Positions 39,161-48,840 of a stretch of 64,000 nt of DNA are shown piece after piece. Made by a program: the position numbers and the translations under genes. The notes under the pieces were generated by a model, which was given only the letters and a program-made list of their open reading frames with translations, was not told the origin of the DNA and searched no databases. Source of the DNA: CADEEN01 sp963706685 (GTDB lineage Bacteria; Pseudomonadota; Gammaproteobacteria; Burkholderiales; Burkholderiaceae_C); assembly GCA_963706685.1 (NCBI GenBank), contig CAVPMY010000003.1, positions 434,001-498,000 on the forward strand. The letters run 5' to 3'. How positions within the stretch are numbered: position 1 is the stretch's first letter; each line of letters starts with the position of its first letter.

Positions 39161-40276
39161 GGCCGCGCCTCGTCGTCGCGCGCGGTCTTGAGCGCGCGGC
39201 CGCTGGCGGCGTCGAACAGCGACACCGCGCCGGCGTCGAAGCGCAGCCCGACGCGTGTCGCCGCGCGCTGCGCGCACGGCCACCGGCAGCTTGGCGCGCA
39301 GCGTCACGCCCGTGCGCGGTGTCGCACGGTGACGATCTGGCTCGTGCCCAGGTACTCGGCTGCCGAGCACCTCGCCGCGCAGCGCGCGAGCCGTCGTCGA
39401 AGCGCACATGCTCGGGCCGGACGCCGCAGAGCAGCTGGCCGCGGCGCCACGTCCTCGCGCAGCGCCGGGACGCCGACGACCGCGCCGCCGACGACGCAGC
39501 CGCGTCGCGCCCGGCGGCAGCCGCCGCCTGCGAAGCGGCAGGAAGTTCATCGGCGGCGAGCCGATGAAGTCGGCGACGAACACGCGTCGCCGGCCGGTCG
39601 TAGATCGTCCTGCGGCGCGCCGAGCTGCTCGATCACGCCCTGGTTCATGACCGCGATCTTGTCGGCCATCGACATGGCCTCGAGCTGGTCGTGGGTGACG
39701 TAGACCGTGGTCGCGCCGATGCGGTCGTGCAGCGCGCGCAGCTCGCCGCACATCAGGTCGCGGAACTCGGCGTCGAGCGCGCCCAGCGGCTCGTCCATCA
39801 GGAAGGCCATGCGGCCGGCGCACGATGGCGCGGCCGAGCGCGACGCGCTGGCGGTCGCCGCCGGCCAGGCCCGAGACCGGCTGGTCGAGCAGGTGCTCGA
39901 TGCGCAGGACGCGCGCCGCCTCCTCGACGCGCTGGCGCTGATCTCGTGCCCGCGGCATGCCCTGCGCACAGCAGCGGGAAGCGCGATGTTCCTGCGCACG
40001 TTCATGTGCGGGTAGAGCGCGAACAGCTGGAACACGAAGGCGATGTCGCGGTGCGACGGCGCGCTTGAAGGTGACGTCCTCGCCGCCGAGGAAGATGCTG
40101 CCCGGAGGTCGGCAGCTCGAGCCCGGCGATCATGCGCAGCGTGGTCGTCTTGCCGCAGCCGCGAGGGGCCGAGCAGGCACGAAGAACTCGCCGTCGCGCA
40201 CGGTGAAGCTCGAATCCTTCACGGCGACGAAGTCGCCGAAGGCCTTGTGCAGGTTCTCGACGCGGATCTCGGCCAT
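39153..40276 (-). pseudogene. ABC transporter ATPase (GlpS-like), several frameshifts
   Basis: The first ATPase. It begins MAEIRVENLHKAFGDFVAVK at 40276. The Walker A region is broken by indels near 40160-40190; the Q-loop (FQLFALYPHMNVRRNIALP), Walker B (FLMDEPLGALDAEF) and H-loop (YVTHDQLEAMSMADKI) are readable in other frames, and the TOBE part is heavily shifted. The end is approximate; a TGA at 39153-39155 overlapping the next ATG is plausible. Two different ATPases in one cluster is characteristic of GlpSTUPQV-type glycerol importers. Confidence 0.55.
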
Positions 40277-40281
40277 CGGCG

Positions 40282-40482
40282 CTACTCCGGGAAACTTGGA
40301 GACGATGATGAACATCACCATGCCGGCCAGCGTCGTGACGAACGACTAGGTGAAGAGCACGAGCGCGAACGGCTGCATCATCATGAAGACGCCCAGCGCG
40401 ATGACGATCGACGCCGCGATCTCCATCGGCCCGCGGCGCAGCCCAGCGCGGGCCAGCGCGGTAGCGAGCTGCGTCGCTTCAT
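40282..40482 (-). pseudogene. Small two-TM membrane protein of the importer cluster, disrupted
   Basis: Between the second permease and the first ATPase lies a short reading: IAASIVIALGVFMMMQPFAL then SFVTTLAGMVMFIIVSKFP, two hydrophobic helices. An in-frame TAG (40346-40348) stands where TAC would give the natural ...FTYSF..., and one extra C near 40288-40290 hides the probable stop (KFPE then TAG at 40282-40284). ATG at 40482 overlaps the permease stop. I cannot name the family. Confidence 0.4.
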
Positions 40483-41450
40483 TTGCGCACCGCCCCGAAG
40501 GTGATGCCGCGCAGCAGGTGCTTGCGCAGCAGCACGGTGAAGACCAGGATCGGGATCAGGAACAGCGTCGTGCCGGCCGCCACCGCCGGCCAGTCCTGGC
40601 CGCCCTCGCCGATGATGATCGGGATGAAGGGCGGCGCGGTCTGCGCCTCGCCGCTGGTCAGCAGCACCGCGAAGGCGTATTCGTTCCAGGCGAAGATCAG
40701 GCAGAAGATCGCGGTGGCGACGATGCCGGTGGTCGCCTGCGGCAGCACCACCTTGCGGAAGGCCTGCAGCCGCGTGTAGCCGTCGATCATCGCGGCCTCC
40801 TCGTACTCGCGCGGAATCTCGTCGATGAAGCCCTTGAGCAGCCACACCGCGAGCGAGACGTTGACCGCGCGTGTAGAGCAGGATCATGCCGAGCTTGGTG
40901 TCGGACAGGCCGAGCTCCCGGTACATCAGGTAGATCGGGATCGCCACCGCGATCGGCGGCATCATGCGCGTCGACAGGATGAAGAACAGCAGGTCGTCCT
41001 TGCCAGCGGCACCTTGAAGCGCGAGAAGCGCGTAGGCCGCCATCGTGCCGAGGCACGACCGACAGCGACGGTCGAGCCGAAGGCGATGATCAGCGAGTTG
41101 ATGAAGCGCGGCACGAAGTTCGACGGCCCGGCGATCGACCATGTTGCGCGCGCGCGCGATGCTCGTCGCAGGCATTGTCGGCCGGCGGCAGGCTGGCGAT
41201 GTACTCCGGCGTCTGGCGCGAGCGCGTGGTGAACAGGTTGCAGTAGCCCTCGATCGACGGCTCGAAAAGCACCTTCGGCGGGTAGGCTGATCGAGTCCGG
41301 CGGCGTCTTGATGCTGGTGAGCAAGATCCACACCAGCGGCACCATGCGTGATCAGCGCATAGAGCGATGACGACGCGCCGCGCGATGCGCTTGCGACAGG
41401 CTGCCGGGCTCGACGACCGAATGGGCGCGTGCTGAGTCCGCTGCGCTCAT
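40479..41450 (-). pseudogene. ABC transporter permease (GlpQ/MalG-like), several frameshifts
   Basis: Second inner-membrane permease. The last 122 residues are clean and hold the ATPase-contact EAA loop (EYEEAAMIDGYTRLQAFRKVVLP) and the MalG-type end HLLRGITFGAVRK. Upstream, MVPLVWILLTSIKTPPD, LFEPSIEGYCNLFT, NFVPRFINSLIIAFGSTVAV and LIHTDMMPP-like segments appear in different frames. Start MSAADSARAHS at 41450. At least six indels. Predicted six TM helices when corrected. Confidence 0.6.
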
Positions 41451-42415
41451 CGGTTGCTTCACCCCGTTGAGCGCCTTGACGTAGATGTTGGCGAGGCCGA
41501 ACACCGCGACGAACAGGATGATCGCAAGCGCCGACGAATAGCCGGTGCGCCACTTCTCGAAGGCCTCGCGCTTCAGCGTGATCGACGCGACCTCGGTGGT
41601 CGAGCCCGGCCCGCCGCCGGTCAGCAGGTTGACCAGGTCGAACATCTTGAAGTTCTCGATGCCGCGGAACAGCACCGCCAGCATGATGAAGGGCAGCACC
41701 ATCGGCAGCGTGATCGACCAGAACTGCCGCCAGGGCGAGGCGCGGTCGACCTCGGCCGCCTCGTAGATGTAGTCGGGAATGCGAGCGCAGCCCGGCCAGG
41801 CAGATCAGCATCACGTAGGGCGTCCACATCCAGGTGTCGACGATGACGATCGCCCAGGGCGCGAGCGTGCACCGAGCCGAGCATCTCGAAGCTCGAGGGC
41901 GGCGATGCCGGTGAAGAAGGAGACGACGTAGTTGAACAGGCCGATCTGCGGCTGGTAGAGGAAGCGTCCAGAAATTGCCGACCACCGCCGGCGACAGCAT
42001 CATCGGAATCAGGATGAGCGTGGTCCAGAAGCCGTGGCCGCGGAACTTGCGGTCGATCAGGTAGGCCAGCGCGAAGCCGATCAGCGTCTGCAGCACGATG
42101 GTCCAGAACACGAAATGCGCCGTCGCCTGCATCGCGCGCCCAGATGTCGGGGTCGGTGAGGATCGCGACGTAGTTGTCGATGCCGACGCCCACGACCTCG
42201 GCGTTCGGCCGGTTGGCGCGGTAGTTGGTGAACGACAGCTGGATCGTCCAGATCAGCGGGAAGATGTTGATCGCCAGCAGCAGCACGATCGTCGGCGCGA
42301 TGAACAGCCAGGCGATCGCGCGGTCCGACAGGCCGCGCACGCGCCGCGCCAGCGGCGCGCGGCGTGGCCTGCGCCGCGCGTTCGGCGACGCGTCGCATTG
42401 GCGAGCAGTGCTCAT
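41447..42415 (-). pseudogene. ABC transporter permease (GlpP/MalF-like), several frameshifts
   Basis: First permease. The N-terminus MSTARQCDASPNARRRPRRA and the first TM helix (AWLFIAPTIVLLLAINIFPLIW) are clean to about residue 80. Then indels near 42140, 41970, 41925, 41870 and 41785 scatter conserved pieces (FWTTLILIPMMLSPAVVGNFW; MVLPFIMLAVLFRGIENFKM). The C-terminal NIYVKALNGVK is typical. The end overlaps the next start as ATGA at 41447-41450. Confidence 0.6.
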
Positions 42416-42502
42416 CGTCACGGTCCGGTCTCGCCGGTCGGATTGCGGCGAAGGCCCGTCCCGGCGCAGGCCGGGAGCGGGCCAGTCTGCGGTCGGCGAG
42501 GC

Positions 42503-43853
42503 TCAGAGCTTGCCTTCTTCCTCGAAGACCTTCGTCCAGTCGTCGACCAGCTCGTCGAGCGCTTCCTTGGCCGTGCCCTTGTCGGCGACGACGTAGTCGT
42601 GCACGCGCTTCTGCATCGGCCAGCAGCAGCTGCGGCGTAGGTCGGCTCCTGCCCAGAAGTCCTCCACCTGGCCCATCGCGTCAGGAAGTCGGCCGCGAAG
42701 GGCTGCGCTGTCCGCGAAGCCCGGGTCGTTCAGCACCGCCTTGTGGCAGGAGTAGCCGCCGAGCGCCCACCACTTCTTCTGCACGTCGGGCTGGGCGAAC
42801 CACTTGATGTAGTCCAGCGCCTCGTCCTGGTTGGCGGAGTAGGCGACCACCGAGATGCCCTGGCCGCCGAGCTGTCGAGGCCTGCACCTTGTCGCTCGGA
42901 TTGACGAAGAAGCCGATCTTGTCGCCGCCGACGTTCTGGTCCTTGTACAGGCCCGGGAAGAAGGCGAACCAGTTCATCATCATCGCCACCTGGCCCGACT
43001 TGAAGGCGTCGAGGCCCTCGCCCATGTAGGCGTTGGTGTAGCCCGGCGGCGTGCAGCACTTGTAGAGCTCCTTGTAGAACTCGAGGCCCTTGACGGCGTC
43101 GGGCGAGTTGACGAAGCCGTCCATCGTCGTACGGCTTGCTTCGGGATCCTGGTACTTGAAGCCCATAGGGTAGAGCGACGTTGGTGACGCCCATCGTGAT
43201 GCCTTCGGAGCCGCGCTCGGTGAAGATGGCGGCGCCGTAGACCTTCTTGCCGTCGATCTCGCGGCCCTGGAAGAACTCGGCGATCTGCTTGAGCTCGGTC
43301 CAGGTCTTCGGCGGGCCGAGGTCGCGGCCGTGCTTCTTCTTGAACTCGGCCTGCAGTTCGGGCTTGGCGAACCAGTCCTTGCGGTAGGTCCAGCCGAGCG
43401 CGTCGCCCATCGCCGGCAGCGCCCAGTAGTTCGGCGTGCCCTTCGGCCACGTCGGAATAGCCGTAGACCGTGGCCGGCGCGAAGTCGTTCATCTTGATGC
43501 CTTCCTTGGCGAAGAAGTCGTTGAGCTTGACGTAGTGGCCGTTCTCGGCCGAGCCGCCGATCCACTGGCTGTCGCCGATGATCAGGTCGCACAGCTTGCC
43601 CTTGCGAGTTCAGCTCGTTGAGCATGCGGTCGGCGAAGTTCGGCCACGGCACGAACTCGAACTTCATGTTCGACGCCGGCTCTTGGCGGTGAAGTCCTTG
43701 CGACAGCTCGACCAGCGCGTTGGCCGGGTCCCAGGCCGCCCAGCACAAGGTGATGGTCTTGTCCTGGGCCGCAGCGCCGCCGCTGGCCAGCGACAGCGCG
43801 GCCGTCAATGCCAGGGTGGTGAGCCCGGGCAGCTTGTTCTTCCAAATAGTCAT
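42503..43853 (-). pseudogene. ABC transporter substrate-binding protein (glycerol/polyol type), several frameshifts
   Basis: Periplasmic receptor of the importer. Start MTIWKNKLPGLTTLALT at 43853 with a signal peptide ending GGAAA-QD; mature start TITLCWAAWDPANALVEL, then KFEFVPWPNFADRMLNELNS. Further conserved pieces are KTWTELKQIAEFFQGREIDG, GSEGITMGVTN, GYTNAYMGEGLDAFKSGQVA and IKWFAQPDVQKKWWALGGYS; the C-terminus is TKVFEEEGKL. Indels at about 43605, 43450, 43180, 42875 and 42640-42690 split it. It matches receptors found with GlpSTPQ-type importers. Confidence 0.65.
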
Positions 43854-43901
43854 CAGGGGTCTCCTTTGAAAGGGTCAGGGGCTCACACATCCGGCAGCGG
43901 A

Positions 43902-44933
43902 TCAGTGAAGGTTCTCCGCCGTCAGAATCTCGACGCGCGGTTGCACCACGTTCAGTGCACCGCGCACGTTCTCGCACAGCGCGCGCAGCACGCGCGCCGC
44001 GGCGAGCACGCAATAGTGGATGTCCTGATGAAGGACATAGACTCAAGCCGCCGCTGCCGAGCAGCGCACGGTGGTCGTCGGTGAAGTCATGCGCGGCGAC
44101 CGCCCACCGTGCCGGCCAGCCCGGCGGCATCGAGCGCGCGCACCAGACCGACGCTGCCCGAGCCCACGTTGTAGACGCCGGCCAGCGCCGCTGCATCGAC
44201 GCCCTTCTTGAGAAAGCGTGTCAGCGCGCGGGCTGCACCGGCGTCGTCGGCCGGCAATGTCGGGCATGCGCACGAGCTTCAACCGCGCAAAGCGCTCTTC
44301 GACGACCTGGGCGAAGCCGATCCGGCGCTCGATCTCGGCCGACAGCCGCGTGGCCTGCGATGCCAGCAGCAGCGTATCGCGCCCCGACGCGGCCATGCGC
44401 CCGAGCAGCAGGCCGGCCGTGCGGCCTGCGGCCCGGTTGTCGGCGCCGATGTGGGTCTCGCGCATCGAGCCGGCGACGTCGGAGAACAGCGTTACCACGT
44501 GCACGCCGGAACGCACCAGCGCGTTGATCGCCAACTTCACCGGCGGCAGGTCCGGCGCCATCAGCGCCACGCCCTCGCAGTCCCCCAGCTTCGCCAACTG
44601 CTCGGCGAAGCGCACCGCATCGTCGGTGTCCAGGCGGTGGGTGACCTCCGTGATGTGCTGGTGGCGGAAATCACCCGCTGCCTGCGCGATTTGCCGATCG
44701 ACCAGGCCGACGAAGGGCAAGGCTGCGGCCGGCAGCACGAACGCAAAGCGAAGGTTGTCGAGCGTGCGCGGCCGCCCACGCTGCGGCGGCCCGCCCATCT
44801 CCGCCACCACCTGCAGCACGCGCCGAACCGTTTCAGGGTTGACCCCCGGGCGGTTGTTGAGCACCCGGTCCACGGTGGCCGTACCCACCCCGGCTCGGGC
44901 AGCAATGTCGGCGACGGTGGCGGGGGCTTGCAC
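43902..44933 (-). pseudogene. LacI-family transcriptional regulator, frameshifted in the C-terminal half
   Basis: The N-terminal HTH (TVADIAARAGVGTATVDRVLNN) and the sugar-binding half are clean from GTG 44933 to about 44255: RPRTLDNLRFAFVLPAAALP, ALMAPDLPPVKLAINALV, THIGADNRAAGRTAG. Beyond, the reading shifts at least twice (VRMPDIAG; AALAGVYNVGSGSVGLVRAL in another frame) and ends VVQPRVEILTAENLH at 43902. A LacI protein upstream of, and on the same strand as, the importer and dhaKL genes is likely their regulator. Confidence 0.65.
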
Positions 44934-44965
44934 AGCGCAAAGGTGGGCAGGATCGGCAGGTATCC

Positions 44966-44994
44966 ATCAAACCATCAAAAAATAAATCAATCAA
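44966..44994. promoter_or_regulatory. AT-rich segment with four ATCAA repeats upstream of the LacI gene
   Basis: ATCAA occurs at 44966-44970, 44974-44978, 44986-44990 and 44990-44994 in an AT-rich patch that contrasts with the GC-rich surroundings. It lies in the 197-base divergent spacer between the regulator gene and the amidohydrolase gene and is a likely promoter/operator area. No clear palindrome or -35/-10 pair. Confidence 0.3.
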
Positions 44995-45130
44995 CTAGGG
45001 TTTGACGGGATGGCGAGGCCGGGCGCCGGCCGTTCATTGCGGAAGCGCTCGCCGACGCCATCCGCGTCCTGCCGCCTGACGGCGGCGGACGGAATTACCA
45101 TTGCGCGAGCGACTCAATGGAGACGACACC

Positions 45131-46396
45131 ATGGCCCAGACCCACTTCCGCAATTTCAAGGTCATCGACGGCAGCGGCGCCGCCCCCTTCGCCGGCGAGG
45201 TGCTGGTGGAGGGCAACCGCATCAGCGAGCTCGGAGCGCGCGTTGCGGCAGCCCCCGGCGCCCGCGTAGTCGACGGTGCCGGGGCGGTGCTGATGCCCGG
45301 CCTGATCGAATCGCACTCGCACCTGTCCTTCCTCGACACCGCCGACCTGGAAAGCCTGGGTTTCGTGCCGGTCGAGGAGCATCTGCTGCGCACCCTCAAG
45401 AATGCAAGGAAGATGCTCGACCAGGGCTTCACGGCGTGCGTCAGCGCCGCGGCGGCCAAGCCGCGACTGGACATCGTGCTGCGCAACGCGATCGACGCCG
45501 GCGACCATCCCGGCCCGCGCACGCTGGCCGCCACGCCCGAACTGACCGTGTCGGGCGGACTGGGTGACGTCAACCTCTGGCACATGCAGCGCTCGACCTT
45601 CGCCATGATTTGCGACGGCGCCGACGAGTTCCGCAAGACGGCGCGGCAGATGGTGCGCGAAGGCGTGGACACGCTGAAGATCAATCCGTCCGGCGATGAA
45701 TTCGTGCCGCACGCGCGCGCCGCGCAGACCGTCATGACCGAAGCCGAGATCGCGGCCGTCTGCGATGTCGGGCGCGCCCATGGCAAGGTGGTGGCCGCGC
45801 ATGCGCGCAGTGCCGGCGCGGTCAAGCTGTGCGTGAAGCATGGCGTCGAGCGCATCTACCACGCCACGCTGTGTGATGAAGAGGCCCTGCAGGCGTTGGT
45901 CGACGCCAAGGATCGCGTCTTCGTCTCGCCGACGCTGGGCATCACGGTGGCCACGCTCTACGAGGCCGGCCCGTGGGGCCTTTCGACCGAGGCGGCCGAG
46001 AACATGGGCATGAAGCGCGAACTCGACATCGGCGTCGGCAACATGAAAAAGCTCAAGGCCGCCGGCGTGCGCCTGCTGCCCGGCGGCGACTACGGATTTG
46101 CCTGGAACCCGATCGGCCGCGACGCGCGCGATCTCGAACACTTCGTCAAACTGCTCGGCTTCACGCCGCTCGAAGCGATCCATGCCGCCACCGCGCTGGG
46201 CGGACAGATGTTCGGCCGCAGCGATCTGGGCCTCGTGAAGGCGGGCTGCCTGGCCGACCTGCTGTTGGTCGACGGCGACCCATCGGTCGACATCAGCATC
46301 CTGCAGGATGCGAGCCGACTGATCGGCGTCATGAAGGACGGGCGCTTCCACAAGGACCCGTCGTCCGAACGCGCGGCCGCCGCCTTGGCGGCATGA
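45131..46396 (+). CDS. Amidohydrolase family protein
   Basis: 421 residues, metal-dependent TIM-barrel hydrolase. The N-terminal beta-sandwich MAQTHFRNFKVIDGSGAAP precedes the metal motif IESHSHLSF; later ligands are likely in VVAAHARSAGAVKLC and IYHATLCDEE, and GGDYGFAW carries the Asp. C-terminal GCLADLLLVDGDPSVDISIL is typical of imidazolonepropionase/prolidase-like members. ATG 45131 has GGAGA upstream. Substrate unknown. Divergent from the LacI-family gene. Confidence 0.75.
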   Translation: MAQTHFRNFKVIDGSGAAPFAGEVLVEGNRISELGARVAAAPGARVVDGAGAVLMPGLIESHSHLSFLDTADLESLGFVPVEEHLLRTLKNARKMLDQGFTACVSAAAAKPRLDIVLRNAIDAGDHPGPRTLAATPELTVSGGLGDVNLWHMQRSTFAMICDGADEFRKTARQMVREGVDTLKINPSGDEFVPHARAAQTVMTEAEIAAVCDVGRAHGKVVAAHARSAGAVKLCVKHGVERIYHATLCDEEALQALVDAKDRVFVSPTLGITVATLYEAGPWGLSTEAAENMGMKRELDIGVGNMKKLKAAGVRLLPGGDYGFAWNPIGRDARDLEHFVKLLGFTPLEAIHAATALGGQMFGRSDLGLVKAGCLADLLLVDGDPSVDISILQDASRLIGVMKDGRFHKDPSSERAAAALAA

Positions 46397-46442
46397 CGGC
46401 GGGCCCTCACGTGCCCCGGTCAGGCCGCGCAAAGGCGCGACC

Positions 46443-46991
46443 TTGACCACGCCCGCGACCGGCGCGCTGCCGACAATGGCGTTGGGCCTGCACGGCTGGG
46501 CTTTGCGTGCGTGGCGCGCCGGCGACGCAGCGTCCTTGGCCACGCATGCCGACAACATCAACGTCTGGCGCTGGATGAGTGACGGCTTCCCGCATCCGTA
46601 CACGCTGGCGGTCGCCGAGCACTGGATCGCGCGCGGCCAGGCCGAATTCGGCGGCGACCACTGGGCCATCACCTTCAGCGATGAAGCCGTCGGCGGCTGC
46701 GGCATCGTGCAGCAGCAGGGGCACCTGCGCTGCAATGCCGAAGTCGGCTGGTGGCTGGCCGAAATGCACTGGGGCCGCGGCGTCGTCACGCGTGTGGTGG
46801 CGGCCCTGGTCCAGCGCGCCTTCGGCAACCCGCAGATCACGCGCATCCATGCGCCCATCCATGCCGGCAACCAGCGCTCGATGCGGGTGGCCGAGAAGAA
46901 CGGCTTCGTGCTCGAGGGCGTGCAGCCGAAAAGCGCGATCAAGGACGGTGCGGTGATCGACCGCTGGGTCTGGGCCAGGTACAGGATCTGA
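46443..46991 (+). CDS. GNAT-family N-acetyltransferase (RimJ/RimL-like)
   Basis: 182 residues. The acetyl-CoA-binding part is EVGWWLAEMHWGRGVVTRVVAALV (R/Q-x-x-G-x-G/A-like) and IHAPIHAGNQRSMRVAEKNGF is the characteristic RimJ/RimL end. The TTG at 46443 opens the frame; ATG at 46476 (MALGLHGW) is the alternative. The stop is one base before aceK, so the two may be co-transcribed. Target unknown. Confidence 0.75.
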   Translation: MTTPATGALPTMALGLHGWALRAWRAGDAASLATHADNINVWRWMSDGFPHPYTLAVAEHWIARGQAEFGGDHWAITFSDEAVGGCGIVQQQGHLRCNAEVGWWLAEMHWGRGVVTRVVAALVQRAFGNPQITRIHAPIHAGNQRSMRVAEKNGFVLEGVQPKSAIKDGAVIDRWVWARYRI

Positions 46992-46992
46992 A

Positions 46993-48774
46993 ATGCGCGA
47001 ACGCCCTGCCATGTTCCCCAGCCTGACCGACCCGCGCGCGGTCCAGATCGCGCTGGCGATGCTCGACGGCTTCAACCGCCACTACAGCCTGTTTCGCGAA
47101 ACCAGCCGCACCGCCAAGGAGCGCTTCGAGGCCGGCGACTGGCACGGCCAGCAACGGGCGCAGCGCGAGCGCATCGAGTTCTACGACAAGCGTGTCTCGG
47201 AAGCCGCCGAGCGCCTGACGCACGAGTTTGATGCGCCGAACCTGCCGGCCGAGGTCTGGCAGCAGATGAAGCTGCACTACATCGGCTTGCTGATCAACCA
47301 TCACCAGCCCGAACTCGCCGAAACGTTCTTCAATTCGGTGTCGACGCGGCTGCTGCATCGCAACTACTTCCGCAACCAGTTCCTTTTCGTGCGTCCGGCG
47401 GTCAGCACCGAGTACATCGAGAACGACGAGCCCGCGGCAATGCCGACCTACCGCGCCTATTACCCGACGCGCGAGACGCTGCGCGAAACGATCGAGCGCA
47501 TCGTCACCAATTTCCAGTTGCAAGGTGCATTCGAAGACCTGCCGCGCGACATCGGCCGGGTGCTCGCGGCTTTCGAGCGTGAGCTGGGCGGCCACCGGCT
47601 GCGCACCAACTTCCAGATCCACGTGCTGAGCTCGCTGTTCTTCCGCAACAAGGGCGCCTATGTGGTCGGCAAGATCATCAACGGCTTCATCGAGACACCG
47701 TTCTCGCTGCCGATCATGCACACCGATGGCGGCAGCCTGACGATCGACGCCGCCCTGTTCGGCGAGGACGACCTGCTGCTGGTCTTCAGCTTCGCACGCG
47801 CCTACTTCATGGTCGACATGGAGATACCGAGCGCCTACGTCACCTTCCTGCGTTCGCTGATGCCGCGCAAGCCGCGCTCGGAGATCTACAACGCGCTCGG
47901 CTTGCAGAAGCAGGGCAAGAACATCTTCTACCGCGATTTCCTCTACCACCTTCGCCACAGCAGCGACCAGTTCCGCACCGCGCCCGGCATCAAGGGCATG
48001 GTGATGCTGGTCTTCGACCTGCCCTCGTTCCCGTATGTCTTCAAGGTCATCAAGGATCACTACCCGCCGCCGAAGGACACCTCGCGCGAGCAGATCATGG
48101 GCAAGTACCTGCTGGTCAAGACGCACGACCGCGTCGGCCGCATGGCCGACACCCTGGAGTACAGCAACGTCGCCTTCCCGCGCAGCCGCTTCACGGCCGA
48201 GTTGATTGCCGAGCTGAAGACGCACTGCGCCAGCGTCTTCGAGGAAGACGACCGCGACGGCGACGAGGTGATCGTCATCAAGCATGTCTACATCGAGCGG
48301 CGCATGATCCCGCTCAACATCTACCTGGCCGACGCGACGCCCGAGCAGCTGGAGCATGCCGTCGTCGAATACGGCCATGCCATCAAGGACCTGGTGTCAG
48401 CCAACATCTTTCCCGGCGACATGCTGTGGAAGAACTTCGGCGTGACACGCCACGGCAAGGTGGTGTTCTACGACTACGACGAGATCGAGTACCTCACAGA
48501 GTGCAACTTCCGCCGCGTGCCCGAGGCGCGCAATGAAGAAGACGAGATGAGCGGTGAAGTCTGGTACCACGTCGGCCCCAAGGATGTGTTCCCGGAAACC
48601 TTTGCGCCGTTTCTGCTCGGCAACCCCGGCGTGCGCGCAGTCTTCATGAAGCACCACGCCGACCTGCTCGACGCCGCGTTCTGGCAAGGCCACAAGGAGC
48701 GCATCGCCGCAGGGTACGTGCACGACGTGTTCCCGTACGACGAGAGCAAGCGTTTCTCGAAACTTGCGCCATGA
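46993..48774 (+). CDS. aceK: Isocitrate dehydrogenase kinase/phosphatase
   Basis: Switches isocitrate dehydrogenase on and off and so directs carbon into the glyoxylate shunt. 593 residues, normal. The ATP-loop APGIKGMVMLVF, FKVIKDHYPPPKD and catalytic-loop GDMLWKNFGV with YDYDEIEYL are intact. ATG at 46993. It fits an organism growing on acetate, aromatics or branched-chain acids. The isocitrate lyase gene is not in the window. Confidence 0.95.
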   Translation: MRERPAMFPSLTDPRAVQIALAMLDGFNRHYSLFRETSRTAKERFEAGDWHGQQRAQRERIEFYDKRVSEAAERLTHEFDAPNLPAEVWQQMKLHYIGLLINHHQPELAETFFNSVSTRLLHRNYFRNQFLFVRPAVSTEYIENDEPAAMPTYRAYYPTRETLRETIERIVTNFQLQGAFEDLPRDIGRVLAAFERELGGHRLRTNFQIHVLSSLFFRNKGAYVVGKIINGFIETPFSLPIMHTDGGSLTIDAALFGEDDLLLVFSFARAYFMVDMEIPSAYVTFLRSLMPRKPRSEIYNALGLQKQGKNIFYRDFLYHLRHSSDQFRTAPGIKGMVMLVFDLPSFPYVFKVIKDHYPPPKDTSREQIMGKYLLVKTHDRVGRMADTLEYSNVAFPRSRFTAELIAELKTHCASVFEEDDRDGDEVIVIKHVYIERRMIPLNIYLADATPEQLEHAVVEYGHAIKDLVSANIFPGDMLWKNFGVTRHGKVVFYDYDEIEYLTECNFRRVPEARNEEDEMSGEVWYHVGPKDVFPETFAPFLLGNPGVRAVFMKHHADLLDAAFWQGHKERIAAGYVHDVFPYDESKRFSKLAP

Positions 48775-48840
48775 CCGCGCTCGGCAGCCGCGTTCAATGC
48801 AATCGCGACCCGTCGTCCATCGTCGACGGATCGACGGCGG

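Noticed and set aside
38390..44280. Natural pseudogene island
   Set aside because: Conserved motifs and codon use persist between dense one-base indels, and flanking genes are clean; sequence error is the simpler reading.
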